DNA of 64,000 nucleotides from an uncultured Parabacteroides sp. Lineage in GTDB: Bacteria > Bacteroidota > Bacteroidia > Bacteroidales > Tannerellaceae. The stretch is from positions 20,532-84,531 of the forward strand of contig NZ_CAJJWO010000016.1 of the NCBI RefSeq assembly GCF_905196875.1, written 5' to 3'. Position 1 is the stretch's first letter. Every line of letters begins with the position of its first letter. The notes under the pieces are model-generated. The model was not told the origin of the DNA, did not search any database, and saw only the letters and a program-made list of their open reading frames with translations. The position numbers and the translations under genes are program-made. Positions 47,911-56,339 of the stretch are shown one piece after another.

Positions 47911-49116
47911 ATGATGCTGAGAGGTAAACATATCATACTGGGAATTACAGGAAGTATAGCTGCTTATAAGGCTGCTTATATTATCCGTGCCCTGGTTAAG
48001 AAAGGAGCCGAAGTGCAGGTTGTAATTACCCCTGCCGGGAAAGAGTTTATTACACCGATAACACTTTCTGCTTTAAGCAGTAAGCCAGTTATCAGTGAGT
48101 TCTTCTCTAACCGCGACGGTTCGTGGAACAGTCATGTCGATCTGGGATTATGGGCTGACGCCATGTTGGTGGCTCCGGCTACGGCTTCTACAATCGGCAA
48201 GATGGCAAACGGTATTGCAGATAATATGCTGATCACGACTTATCTGTCATGTAAAGCCCCGGTATTTGTGGCTCCGGCCATGGATCTGGATATGTTTGCC
48301 CATCCTTCCACCCAGCAGAATCTGGATCGTCTCCGTTCGTTCGGAAACCATATCATCGAGCCTGCCGAAGGCGAGTTGGCCAGTCATCTGGTCGGCAAGG
48401 GAAGGATGGAGGAACCGGATAAAATAATCGCTGTCCTGGAAGAGTTTTTCGCTTCCCAAACGGTACTTGAAAAAAAAAAGATTGTAATAACAGCCGGTCC
48501 GACGTACGAAAAGATTGATCCCGTACGTTTTATAGGTAACTATTCTTCCGGAAAGATGGGATTTGCATTGGCGGAAGCCTGTGCGGCACAAGGAGCGGAG
48601 GTTACATTGATAGCCGGTCCGGTATCGTTGGCAACCGTTCATCCGAATATACACCGGATCGATGTGGAATCTGCCGATGAGATGTACAAAGCGGCTATAG
48701 CTGCTTATCCGGAGGCTGATGCCGGTATCCTATGTGCTGCTGTGGCCGATTATCGTCCGGAGGTACAGGCTGACGAAAAGATCAAACGGGAAAGTAAAGG
48801 TGACATCACGCTTCACCTCGTGCCTAACAAGGACATTGCCGCTTCTTTAGGGGCAATCAAAAGGGAGGGACAGGTGTTGGTCGGTTTTGCATTGGAGACG
48901 AACAATGAAGCTACCAATGCGGAAAGCAAGTTGAAGCGGAAAAACCTCGATTTCATCGTGTTGAATTCACTTCGTGATGCAGGTGCCGGTTTCCGTTGCG
49001 ATACCAATAAGATTTCCATTATCGACAACAAGGGAGAATCGACCAGCTATCCACTGAAAAGTAAACAGGGGGTGGCGACTGATATCGTAAACAAGTTGGC
49101 AACTTTATTGAAATGA
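47911..49116 (+). CDS. coaBC: Bifunctional phosphopantothenoylcysteine decarboxylase/synthase
   Basis: About 401 aa. CoaC (about 1-180) has ILGITGSIAAYKAAYI, the catalytic His in SWNSHVDLG and the substrate clamp PAMDLDMFAHP. CoaB (about 185-401) has VITAGPTYEKIDPVRFIGNY and CAAVADYRPEVQADEKIKRE. Together they convert 4'-phosphopantothenate and cysteine to 4'-phosphopantetheine for CoA. ATG 47911 is chosen over the frame opening at 47863, which runs into the 22-bp repeat. Its stop overlaps the DUF4835 start by 4 bases. Confidence 0.95.
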   Translation: MMLRGKHIILGITGSIAAYKAAYIIRALVKKGAEVQVVITPAGKEFITPITLSALSSKPVISEFFSNRDGSWNSHVDLGLWADAMLVAPATASTIGKMANGIADNMLITTYLSCKAPVFVAPAMDLDMFAHPSTQQNLDRLRSFGNHIIEPAEGELASHLVGKGRMEEPDKIIAVLEEFFASQTVLEKKKIVITAGPTYEKIDPVRFIGNYSSGKMGFALAEACAAQGAEVTLIAGPVSLATVHPNIHRIDVESADEMYKAAIAAYPEADAGILCAAVADYRPEVQADEKIKRESKGDITLHLVPNKDIAASLGAIKREGQVLVGFALETNNEATNAESKLKRKNLDFIVLNSLRDAGAGFRCDTNKISIIDNKGESTSYPLKSKQGVATDIVNKLATLLK

Positions 49117-50015
49117 AAATGATTAAGAGACTGTTATTCCTGTTCCTGCTGGGGACTATACCTTTTACCGGTGAAGCGCAAGAGTTGAACGCCCAGGTCA
49201 AAATCAACAGAGATAAGATCCAGGGTACCATGACGGTGTTCGAGACACTGGAAAAAGCGTTGACCGAGTTCATCAACAACCGGAAATGGACGGATGCCAC
49301 CTTTGCTGTCAACGAACGGATCGACTGTACTTTTAATATTATCATCAACGAAAAGCCCTCTGATAATAGCTTCAAAGCTGAAATACAGGTTCAGGCACGT
49401 CGTCCGGTATATAACTCCAGTTATACCACCACCTTGCTGAACTATCGTGACACCCAGCTCGATTTCGATTATACGGAGTACGAACCGTTCGAATATACGG
49501 AAAACTCTCTGAGCAGTAACCTGACGGCTACGCTCGTATTCTATATTTATACCATTCTGGGACTCGATTTCGACAGCTTTGCACCCAAAGGAGGCAATCC
49601 TTTCTATCAGCAGGCACAACAGATCGTAACCCTGGCGCAGGCACAGATGTCGTGGAACGGCTGGAAGGCTTTCGATAGCGACCGCAACCGCCATGCTCTT
49701 GCTACTGCCCTGACGGATAACACCTCAGAGGCTTTCCGTGATATGTGGTACAACTATCACCGTAAAGGTCTCGATGAAATGGCGGCAAATGCCGATCGTG
49801 GCCGTACAACGATCATCTCTCTGCTGCCGGTTATGGAGGAGTTGAAGAAAACCCGGCCTAACTCTGTCCTGTTGCAGATGTTTGCCGATTCTAAACTGGA
49901 TGAAATAGTAGCTATCTACTCAAAAGCGACTACAACGGAGAAACAGGAAGGATATAAGATGCTCTCCAATCTCTATCCGGCAATGACTACGCGCTTGGAG
50001 GCACTTAAAAAATAA
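49113..50015 (+). CDS. DUF4835 exported protein (PorD-like)
   Basis: A 300-aa protein with signal peptide MKMIKRLLFLFLLGTIPFTG then EAQELNAQV. The mature part has NRKWTDATFAVNERIDCTF, LVFYIYTILGLDFDSFAPKG and a helical end. DUF4835 proteins are common in Bacteroidetes beside coaBC and recN; I recall the family being linked to type IX secretion as PorD, but no other secretion genes are here. Coupled to coaBC by an ATGA overlap and followed 9 bases later by recN. Confidence 0.8.
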   Translation: MKMIKRLLFLFLLGTIPFTGEAQELNAQVKINRDKIQGTMTVFETLEKALTEFINNRKWTDATFAVNERIDCTFNIIINEKPSDNSFKAEIQVQARRPVYNSSYTTTLLNYRDTQLDFDYTEYEPFEYTENSLSSNLTATLVFYIYTILGLDFDSFAPKGGNPFYQQAQQIVTLAQAQMSWNGWKAFDSDRNRHALATALTDNTSEAFRDMWYNYHRKGLDEMAANADRGRTTIISLLPVMEELKKTRPNSVLLQMFADSKLDEIVAIYSKATTTEKQEGYKMLSNLYPAMTTRLEALKK

Positions 50016-50024
50016 AAATGAACT

Positions 50025-51689
50025 ATGCTGAAATCTTTATTTATACAGAATTTTGTCTTAATAGATAGTCTGGATATTCAGTTCGATAACGGCTTTTCGG
50101 TGATAACCGGTGAAACGGGAGCCGGAAAGTCTATTATTTTAGGAGCCTTGTCATTGGTGCTGGGCCAGCGTGCAGACGGTAAGAGCATTAAAAACGGTTC
50201 CGACAAATGTGTGATCGAGGCAACCTTCGATGTATCCAAGTATCAGTTGGAAGAGTTTTTCCATACGAATGACCTGGAGTATGATCCGGAGATCTGTATC
50301 CTTCGCCGGGAATTGTTCGCTTCCGGTAAATCGCGTGCTTTTGTAAACGACTCGCCCGTCTCTCTGAATGTAATGAAGGAGTTAGGCAGCCGTTTGATCG
50401 ATATCCACTCACAACATCAGAACTTATTACTGGGCGACAATCGTTTTCAATTGAAAGTGATCGATGTAATGGCAGAAAATGAAATCCTGTTGATCTTGTA
50501 TCGTAAAGAGTACCAGCGTTACCAGTCGTTGAAAAGAGAGCTGCGGGAAGTGACGGAGAAGGCCGGCCAGAACCGCCAGGAAGAAGATTATATCCGTTTC
50601 CAGCTGGAGCAACTGACCGAAGCCCGTTTGGTTGCCGGTGAACAGGAAGAGTTGGAGCAGGAGTTGGAAACGTTGTCGCATGCCGAAGATATCAAAGGTT
50701 CATTATATAAGATAACCGAGTTGCTGAATGGTGAGGAACAGGGGAGTGTCCGTTTGATAAAAGAGGCGCTTTCTACTGCCGACTCGTTGGAGCGTTATTA
50801 TCCCAAAGCGAAAGAGATTGCCGAACGTCTGCGGTCTGCCTATATCGACCTGAACGACCTGGCTTCCGAAACCGATGTCCTGAAGGAGGATGTGGAATTC
50901 AGTCCCGAACGCCTGGATTGGGTGAACGAACGTCTGAATACGCTTTACACGTTGGAGCAGAAACATCGTGTTTCGACTGTGGAAGAGTTGATTGCCATAC
51001 AAGATAAATATACGGAACAACTACGTGATATCGACTCGTTCGACGAACAGATCGACGCCATAAAGGGACAGTTGGATATCTCTCATCAGGAACTGCTTCA
51101 GCAGGCTGCCGTACTGAGCGAACAGCGTAAGATCGCTTCCCGTGCAATCGCTTCGCAATTAGTAGAGATGGTTCTTCCGTTGGGGATGCCGAATGTGCGG
51201 TTTGCCGTCGATTTTGTTTCCCGTCCTGAGCCTGAAAGCGATGGAATGGACGATATCCGTTTTCTCTTCTCTGCCAATAAGAGCGGAGAACTGCAACCGG
51301 TGGCACAAACGGCTTCCGGCGGTGAAATATCCCGGCTGATGTTATGCATAAAGGCAATGATTGCCGGTTTTACTGCTCTTCCTGCAATTATTTTTGATGA
51401 AGTGGATACAGGAGTTTCCGGGGATATTGCCGATAAAATGGGGGATATTATGCAGGATCTGGGTGCGAAAATGCAGGTAATCACTATCACGCACTTGCCG
51501 CAGATCGCAGCGAAAGGTAAAGAGCATTTCTTTGTTTATAAGGAAGATACGACGGAACGTACGATTACCCGTATCAGGAAACTGAACAAAGAAGAGCGTA
51601 TAAAGGAAGTGGCCCGTATGTTGAGCGGCGCCTCCCTGACAGGGGCTTCGATTGCCAATGCGAAAGAGTTGTTGAAGGTGAAACGTTGA
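50025..51689 (+). CDS. recN: DNA repair protein RecN
   Basis: A 554-aa SMC-like ATPase for double-strand-break repair. Walker A is TGETGAGKSIILGALSLVLG, a long coiled coil spans about 155-375, the signature is TASGGEISRLMLCIKAM, and Walker B is IIFDEVDTGVSG followed by ITITHLPQIAAKGKEHF (shortened). It follows coaBC and DUF4835, the order typical of the phylum. Confidence 0.95.
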   Translation: MLKSLFIQNFVLIDSLDIQFDNGFSVITGETGAGKSIILGALSLVLGQRADGKSIKNGSDKCVIEATFDVSKYQLEEFFHTNDLEYDPEICILRRELFASGKSRAFVNDSPVSLNVMKELGSRLIDIHSQHQNLLLGDNRFQLKVIDVMAENEILLILYRKEYQRYQSLKRELREVTEKAGQNRQEEDYIRFQLEQLTEARLVAGEQEELEQELETLSHAEDIKGSLYKITELLNGEEQGSVRLIKEALSTADSLERYYPKAKEIAERLRSAYIDLNDLASETDVLKEDVEFSPERLDWVNERLNTLYTLEQKHRVSTVEELIAIQDKYTEQLRDIDSFDEQIDAIKGQLDISHQELLQQAAVLSEQRKIASRAIASQLVEMVLPLGMPNVRFAVDFVSRPEPESDGMDDIRFLFSANKSGELQPVAQTASGGEISRLMLCIKAMIAGFTALPAIIFDEVDTGVSGDIADKMGDIMQDLGAKMQVITITHLPQIAAKGKEHFFVYKEDTTERTITRIRKLNKEERIKEVARMLSGASLTGASIANAKELLKVKR

Positions 51690-51757
51690 TTTTACCTGTT
51701 AAACCATTTCATCCGGAATTGGTCATAGTAGTAATTACTAACTAAAAACTAAAAGTC

Positions 51758-52531
51758 ATGAAACGGATTAGCTTTATATGTTTGTTGATTTTATTGTGTA
51801 GTTTGCCGGGACGAGCTCAGTTTTGGATCAGTTTTGGTTGGAATGAACCACATTGCCAGAGCTGTCTTTGGATGGAGCAGGCAATGCGTCTGAATGGACG
51901 GCAAGCAGCTGATTATCATAGTATTGTTCATAAATATGGTCAGAAGATAGAGAAAGAGGCCCGTAAACATTATCGTTACTGGGATCAGTCGGCTAAGAAG
52001 ATATTTAATCTGCGTATGGAGCGCGACCGTAAGTTGCAGCGCGTCCTTTCCCCTTCACAGTTCCGCCTGTATGTCCGCTACGTTCGCGAACGTCCTCAAC
52101 GTATCCACGATTACCAGGGATGGTATAATAATCCTAATTATCCGGATTACCGTCCGTCACATGTTTGCTGGCGTTATGAAGATCATTACTGGCATAATGA
52201 ATGGGTATACAATAATGGACGATGGAATGGACGTTTTGATGACGGTAAATGGTATCCGGGTAAATACGATAGCCCCGGTCATCGCAACCAGCGTCCTGAC
52301 CGCCCTAACCATAACAACGATCAATGGCGTCCGGATAAGAATAACCGCCCCGACCATAATCAGCATTACGACAGACCTTCCCGGCCTAAGAACGACCGGT
52401 ATAGTAAGGATAAGCCCGACAACAGGAAAGATCGTGATAAAGGCCGGAAAGACAAAGATCGTAAGGAAAAGGATAAAAAAGATAGCAAACGACAGGAAAG
52501 CAAGCGCTCCGAAGTGTATCGCAGAACTTGA
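51758..52531 (+). CDS. Exported protein with highly basic C-terminal tail
   Basis: A 257-aa protein. The signal is MKRISFICLLILLCSLPGRA. Residues about 25-125 are helical (QAADYHSIVHKYGQKIEKEA, MERDRKLQRVLSPSQFRLYV), a pattern like the Spy/CpxP-type heavy-metal sensor helices. A Trp/Tyr/Asn-rich stretch (WRYEDHYWHNEWVYNNGRWN) follows. The last ~85 residues are almost all Lys, Arg, Asp, Pro and Asn. It could bind polyanions or misfolded envelope proteins. No family can be named with confidence. Confidence 0.65.
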   Translation: MKRISFICLLILLCSLPGRAQFWISFGWNEPHCQSCLWMEQAMRLNGRQAADYHSIVHKYGQKIEKEARKHYRYWDQSAKKIFNLRMERDRKLQRVLSPSQFRLYVRYVRERPQRIHDYQGWYNNPNYPDYRPSHVCWRYEDHYWHNEWVYNNGRWNGRFDDGKWYPGKYDSPGHRNQRPDRPNHNNDQWRPDKNNRPDHNQHYDRPSRPKNDRYSKDKPDNRKDRDKGRKDKDRKEKDKKDSKRQESKRSEVYRRT

Positions 52532-52589
52532 AATCCGGTAACAGAACTTTCATCGACATGAGTTTGTTCCAATAATAAAGAATAAACTC

Positions 52590-52937
52590 ATGTTTACACA
52601 TTTTCTGAATCTTCTCGCAACGATAATCAGTGTGGTAAGTTTGCTGATCGTTACTTACGGGGCATTGGTTGCTTTTATCGCTTTCATCGTGAATGAACTG
52701 AAGCGGTTTACCGGACAGTACTCGCCGGTCAATATCCGCCGGCTTCGGGCTGAGTTAGGTACTTATTTGTTATTGGGATTGGAGCTGCTGATTGCCTCCG
52801 ATATCCTTAAAACCGTCTTGGAGCCCAGTCTCGATGAACTGGCTATCCTTGGCGGTATTGTTGTTTTAAGGACTGTCCTTTCCGTCTTCCTCAATAAGGA
52901 GATCAAGGAATTAGATAGTGAAAAGAACGCTTCATAG
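52590..52937 (+). CDS. DUF1622 membrane protein
   Basis: A 115-aa protein with three membrane helices (about 8-32, 54-72, 82-100). The pattern RRLRAELGTYLLLGLELLIA then SDILKTVLEP and LGGIVVLRTVLSVFLNKEIK fits DUF1622. Function unknown. It stands alone between the basic exported protein and a second membrane protein. Confidence 0.8.
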   Translation: MFTHFLNLLATIISVVSLLIVTYGALVAFIAFIVNELKRFTGQYSPVNIRRLRAELGTYLLLGLELLIASDILKTVLEPSLDELAILGGIVVLRTVLSVFLNKEIKELDSEKNAS

Positions 52938-52970
52938 TCAGTCGGAATTAGGATATATCGTTAAAAATCG

Positions 52971-52978
52971 TACTTTTG
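52971..52978 (+). promoter_or_regulatory. Bacteroidetes -7 box TACTTTTG
   Basis: Exact TAnnTTTG match, 21 bases before the ATG at 53000. It supports that start over the in-frame TTG at 52976. Confidence 0.5.
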
Positions 52979-52999
52979 TATGGCAGTAAAAGCAGACGG

Positions 53000-53425
53000 A
53001 TGTTCAGAGTCAATAAGCAAATATTATTATTTATAGCCGGTTGTGTATGGATCATAGCCGGGGCAAATATTCTGCGTATCGGAATTCTAACGTGGATGCA
53101 CGATGCCCATTACATGGTGCTTAAGGTGGGAGAAGCTGTCGTTGTCTTTTTGTTGTTTCTTAATTTTGTATTTCTGCGTTTATTCAGGAAGCATAGTAAA
53201 CGCATTGCCCAAAAAGGAGAGAAAAATTGTCCTTTCTCTTTTTTTGATGTAAAAGGTTGGATTGTGATGATTTTTATGATCACCTTAGGTGTAGGAATCC
53301 GTCATTCCCGCATATTGCCCGACTCTTTTATTTCTGTTTTTTATACCGGCCTCTCCTCCGCACTCATCATAACCGGTATATTATTTCTTATTCAAAGCGT
53401 GAAGGAAGGGCGAAACAGAAAATAA
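53000..53425 (+). CDS. Small integral membrane protein, 141 aa
   Basis: Four predicted membrane helices (about 7-25, 41-62, 84-100, 109-130). The first reads NKQILLFIAGCVWIIAGANI. No family recognised with confidence. It keeps the Bacteroidetes look of small 4-TM proteins. It has its own -7 box, and rlmB follows after 55 bases with a box of its own. Confidence 0.65.
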   Translation: MFRVNKQILLFIAGCVWIIAGANILRIGILTWMHDAHYMVLKVGEAVVVFLLFLNFVFLRLFRKHSKRIAQKGEKNCPFSFFDVKGWIVMIFMITLGVGIRHSRILPDSFISVFYTGLSSALIITGILFLIQSVKEGRNRK

Positions 53426-53431
53426 TGTTTG

Positions 53432-53439
53432 TATATTTG
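53432..53439 (+). promoter_or_regulatory. Bacteroidetes -7 box TATATTTG before rlmB
   Basis: Exact TAnnTTTG match 41 bases before the rlmB ATG at 53481. Confidence 0.45.
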
Positions 53440-53480
53440 TATCCGCATTCAATTAAAAGAATACAGTTAATATATATCTG

Positions 53481-54233
53481 ATGAAAGAGAACGAAATGGT
53501 ATTCGGCATACGTGCCGTGATAGAGGCTATCCAGGCCGATAAGGAAATAGATAAAATTCTTGTAAAGCGTGAGCTGCAGGGCGACCTTTCCCGCGAACTG
53601 TTTGAAGTGTTGAAAGGACGTGAGATTCCAGTTCAACGGGTACCGGCAGAACGTTTGGATCGCTTGACCCGGAAGAATCATCAGGGAGTGATCGCTTTTA
53701 TTCCGGCTGTGACTTATCAACGTCTGGAAGATATCATACCGTTCGTTTATGAGCAAGGGAAAAGCCCTTTCATCGTACTTCTGGATGGAATTACCGATGT
53801 CCGTAATTTCGGTGCGATAGCCCGTACCTGCGAGTGTGCAGGAGTCGACGCCATTGTAATTCCTGCAAAAGGAAGCGTTACGGTCAATGCCGATGCTATC
53901 AAGACTTCAGCCGGAGCTTTGCATGTATTACCCGTTTGTAAAGAGAAGAGCATTTCGGAAGCGATCCGTTTCCTGCAGGCAAGCGGAGTGAAAGTATATG
54001 CTGCCAGTGAGAAAGCATACGAGAACTATACGGCTATCAAATATGAGGGTCCCGTTGCTATCGTAATGGGAGCGGAAGATACAGGTGTTTCGATGGATAA
54101 CCTGCGTATCTGCGACAGTATGGTGAAGATCCCTCAGTTCGGTACGATCGGTTCGTTGAACGTATCGGTAGCAAGTTCCATTCTTGTTTACGAAGTGGTA
54201 CGTCAGCGTATGAATGAAGAACAAAACAACTAA
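53481..54233 (+). CDS. rlmB: 23S rRNA (guanosine-2'-O) methyltransferase RlmB
   Basis: A 250-aa SPOUT methyltransferase. The N-terminal substrate-binding domain has NEMVFGIRAVIEAIQADKEI. The C-terminal knotted domain has the three motifs LLDGITDVRNFGAIARTCEC, VAIVMGAEDTGVSMDNLRIC and IPQFGTIGSLNVSVASSILV. It methylates G2251-type positions of 23S rRNA; an alternative is a close TrmH-like paralogue. ridA follows after 12 bases. Confidence 0.92.
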   Translation: MKENEMVFGIRAVIEAIQADKEIDKILVKRELQGDLSRELFEVLKGREIPVQRVPAERLDRLTRKNHQGVIAFIPAVTYQRLEDIIPFVYEQGKSPFIVLLDGITDVRNFGAIARTCECAGVDAIVIPAKGSVTVNADAIKTSAGALHVLPVCKEKSISEAIRFLQASGVKVYAASEKAYENYTAIKYEGPVAIVMGAEDTGVSMDNLRICDSMVKIPQFGTIGSLNVSVASSILVYEVVRQRMNEEQNN

Positions 54234-54245
54234 AAGATAAACACA

Positions 54246-54626
54246 ATGAAAAAAGCAATTGCAACAACAAATGCACCTGCCGCAATAGGCCCTTACAGCC
54301 AGGCAGTACAAATAGGGAATATGCTGTTCGCTTCCGGACAGCTGGGTATCGATCCGGCAACAGGCAACTTCGTGGAAGGTGCCGTTAAGGAGCAGACAGC
54401 CCAGGCTTTCAAAAACGTAAAGGCTATCCTGGCAGAAGCCGGATACAGTATTGACGATGTGGTGAAAACAACCGTATTTCTTGTCGATATGGGCGATTTC
54501 GTAGCAATGAATGAAGTATATGCTTCCCAGTTTGAAGGAACTTTTCCGGCTCGCTCTGCAGTAGCCGTGAAAACACTGCCGAAGAATGGTTTGGTAGAGA
54601 TTGAAGTGATTGCCGTGAAGGCTTGA
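54246..54626 (+). CDS. ridA: RidA-family enamine/imine deaminase
   Basis: A 126-aa protein hydrolysing reactive 2-aminoacrylate. It has the RidA motifs APAAIGPYSQAVQIGNMLFA, GQLGIDPATG, the catalytic Arg in ARSAVAVKTLPKNGLVEIEV. The length and lack of signal peptide fit the cytosolic form. It is followed by a strong terminator. Confidence 0.94.
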   Translation: MKKAIATTNAPAAIGPYSQAVQIGNMLFASGQLGIDPATGNFVEGAVKEQTAQAFKNVKAILAEAGYSIDDVVKTTVFLVDMGDFVAMNEVYASQFEGTFPARSAVAVKTLPKNGLVEIEVIAVKA

Positions 54627-54642
54627 TAATCATTGTCTAAAT

Positions 54643-54676
54643 AATAAGGGACTTTTGAATTCAAAAGTCCCTTATT
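54643..54676. terminator. Long palindromic bidirectional terminator
   Basis: A near-perfect palindrome with the arms AATAAGGGACTTTTGAA and TTCAAAAGTCCCTTATT, centred on 54659/54660 and with almost no loop. It lies between convergent ridA and the TlpA-like gene. Confidence 0.85.
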
Positions 54677-54700
54677 ATTTTATAGAAGTATTTTATATTC

Positions 54701-56263
54701 TTATTCTTCAGTCAGAGATAGTCCTGAAATTTTAAAACAGGAGTCACAGTCTCCTTCGATGAAATCGACGGTTTTCGTATCCGCCGGCAACGCCGGAAAA
54801 TGCAGGGTAAAAGGATATTCTCCGGATTCCGGCATGGTGAAACGTTCATCAGGAGTGATACCGTCTGCCGATTTTAAGGGATAATGTGTACCGTCTTCTG
54901 TTTTCAGATAAGTATCTTTACTTATGGTTATCCAGTATCCCGGAGCGTTAAAAGCTTTCATCTGAAAAAGGGTTTCTGTATTAGTCAGTTCTATTCTGTT
55001 TATCTCGATTGACTCAGTGTTGCTCGATTTCTCCATAGGGAGATCGATGATTGTTGTGTTTCCTTCCTTTTTTATAGACATGACGCGGTTTTCTTTGTTT
55101 ACCCATTTGTTCAGTTTACGTTTGAGTAATCCCGGGCCATATCCGCTCCATGCATGCAGAATAATACCATCGGGTGAGATGATTACATAATGAGGGATCC
55201 CTCTGACGTTGTATTTTGCGGCCAGTCCGCTCATTCCTCCAAAGTCATTTAGGTTTACCCATGACATATCTTTTTTCTTCGAGACTTCTTTCCATCCTTT
55301 TTCAGTATCCGTACTCAGGCTGATCACAGTTACTTTATCTTTTTGGGTTTCGGATATTTCTTTCATTTCCGGTAAAGCCATCATACACGGGCCACATCCG
55401 CGGCTCCAGAAATCGATCAGGATATATTTCCCTTTATAGTCGGCCAGGTGATGAATATTTCCTTGCAGGTCGTAAAGGTCGGTATCGGCCATTTCATCGC
55501 CTTCCTTCACTGTAACGGGAGGATACAGACAGACGGTGATCTCTTTCCCTACTGCCGACTGTTTATCTTTCTCAGACAGTTTGTTGTATAATGCAATAAT
55601 ATCTTCTTTATAAGGAAAATCCTTTACGTATTTGAGTTCCATACTTAGTCCGCGCAACTTGTTTATCCAAATCGTTTCGATAGGAGTTTCCTGCATGATT
55701 CCGATTTCTTTTTGGGAAATGATCAGTCTAAGTGAATCCTGCATTCTTTTAATATCATCCATTTCGTTTTTTAGTCTGGCGCTTTCCTCCTCTGAAAGAT
55801 TTCCAGATCGCAGAAGAGGAAATATTTCTGTCATTTTCAAGGTTAATGCCTGATCCTGATTGGTTTCTTCCAAGGTCGCCTCTTTGTAACGGTTCAGTAT
55901 TTGTTGTTCTTTGATAGTACTGGACACATCCCAGGTACGTAGCAGTTTGTTGTTGCCACTTACTGTAGTTACAGTGTTCGGTGCAACCCATACATCCAGC
56001 CCTGTGCCGGGAAAACCTTTGCCATGTCCGATAATCATCAACCCTTCCGGTTCGTTGTCGGTGGTTTGTCCCCGGAAACTGAAGGAATTGTTTATAACCG
56101 TATCATGAGCAATAGAACTCATTACTTGCCCGTCACTGCGGAATAGACCGATTTGGATACTGTCTTCCAGACCGGCAATTGTTCCTTTGATCGTGAACTC
56201 CTTTTGTGCGTGTGCAGATATTACTGCTAACAGCATTGTTCCTGCGATAAATGCTTTTGCCAT
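54701..56263 (-). CDS. TlpA-like thiol-disulfide oxidoreductase with DUF4369 domain
   Basis: A 520-aa exported protein. A signal peptide at 1-19 (ending SAHAQ) is followed by an N-terminal DUF4369 domain (FTIKGTIAGLEDSIQIGLFR). A helical linker precedes the thioredoxin fold (about 265-400) with the active site FWSRGCGPCMMALPEMKEIS, CGPC, and the cis-Pro of VRGIPHYVIISPDG. A further C-terminal beta domain (about 410-520) ends with two cysteines, EGDCDSCFKISG. It probably handles disulfides or heme/lipoprotein maturation in the periplasm. Confidence 0.85.
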   Translation of the reverse strand: MAKAFIAGTMLLAVISAHAQKEFTIKGTIAGLEDSIQIGLFRSDGQVMSSIAHDTVINNSFSFRGQTTDNEPEGLMIIGHGKGFPGTGLDVWVAPNTVTTVSGNNKLLRTWDVSSTIKEQQILNRYKEATLEETNQDQALTLKMTEIFPLLRSGNLSEEESARLKNEMDDIKRMQDSLRLIISQKEIGIMQETPIETIWINKLRGLSMELKYVKDFPYKEDIIALYNKLSEKDKQSAVGKEITVCLYPPVTVKEGDEMADTDLYDLQGNIHHLADYKGKYILIDFWSRGCGPCMMALPEMKEISETQKDKVTVISLSTDTEKGWKEVSKKKDMSWVNLNDFGGMSGLAAKYNVRGIPHYVIISPDGIILHAWSGYGPGLLKRKLNKWVNKENRVMSIKKEGNTTIIDLPMEKSSNTESIEINRIELTNTETLFQMKAFNAPGYWITISKDTYLKTEDGTHYPLKSADGITPDERFTMPESGEYPFTLHFPALPADTKTVDFIEGDCDSCFKISGLSLTEE

Positions 56264-56339
56264 ATAGTGTATTATTTAGGTAGGTGCAATATTACGAAAT
56301 ATTCGTAATACTAAGGCGTGGAAAGAGTAAAAAATGGTT

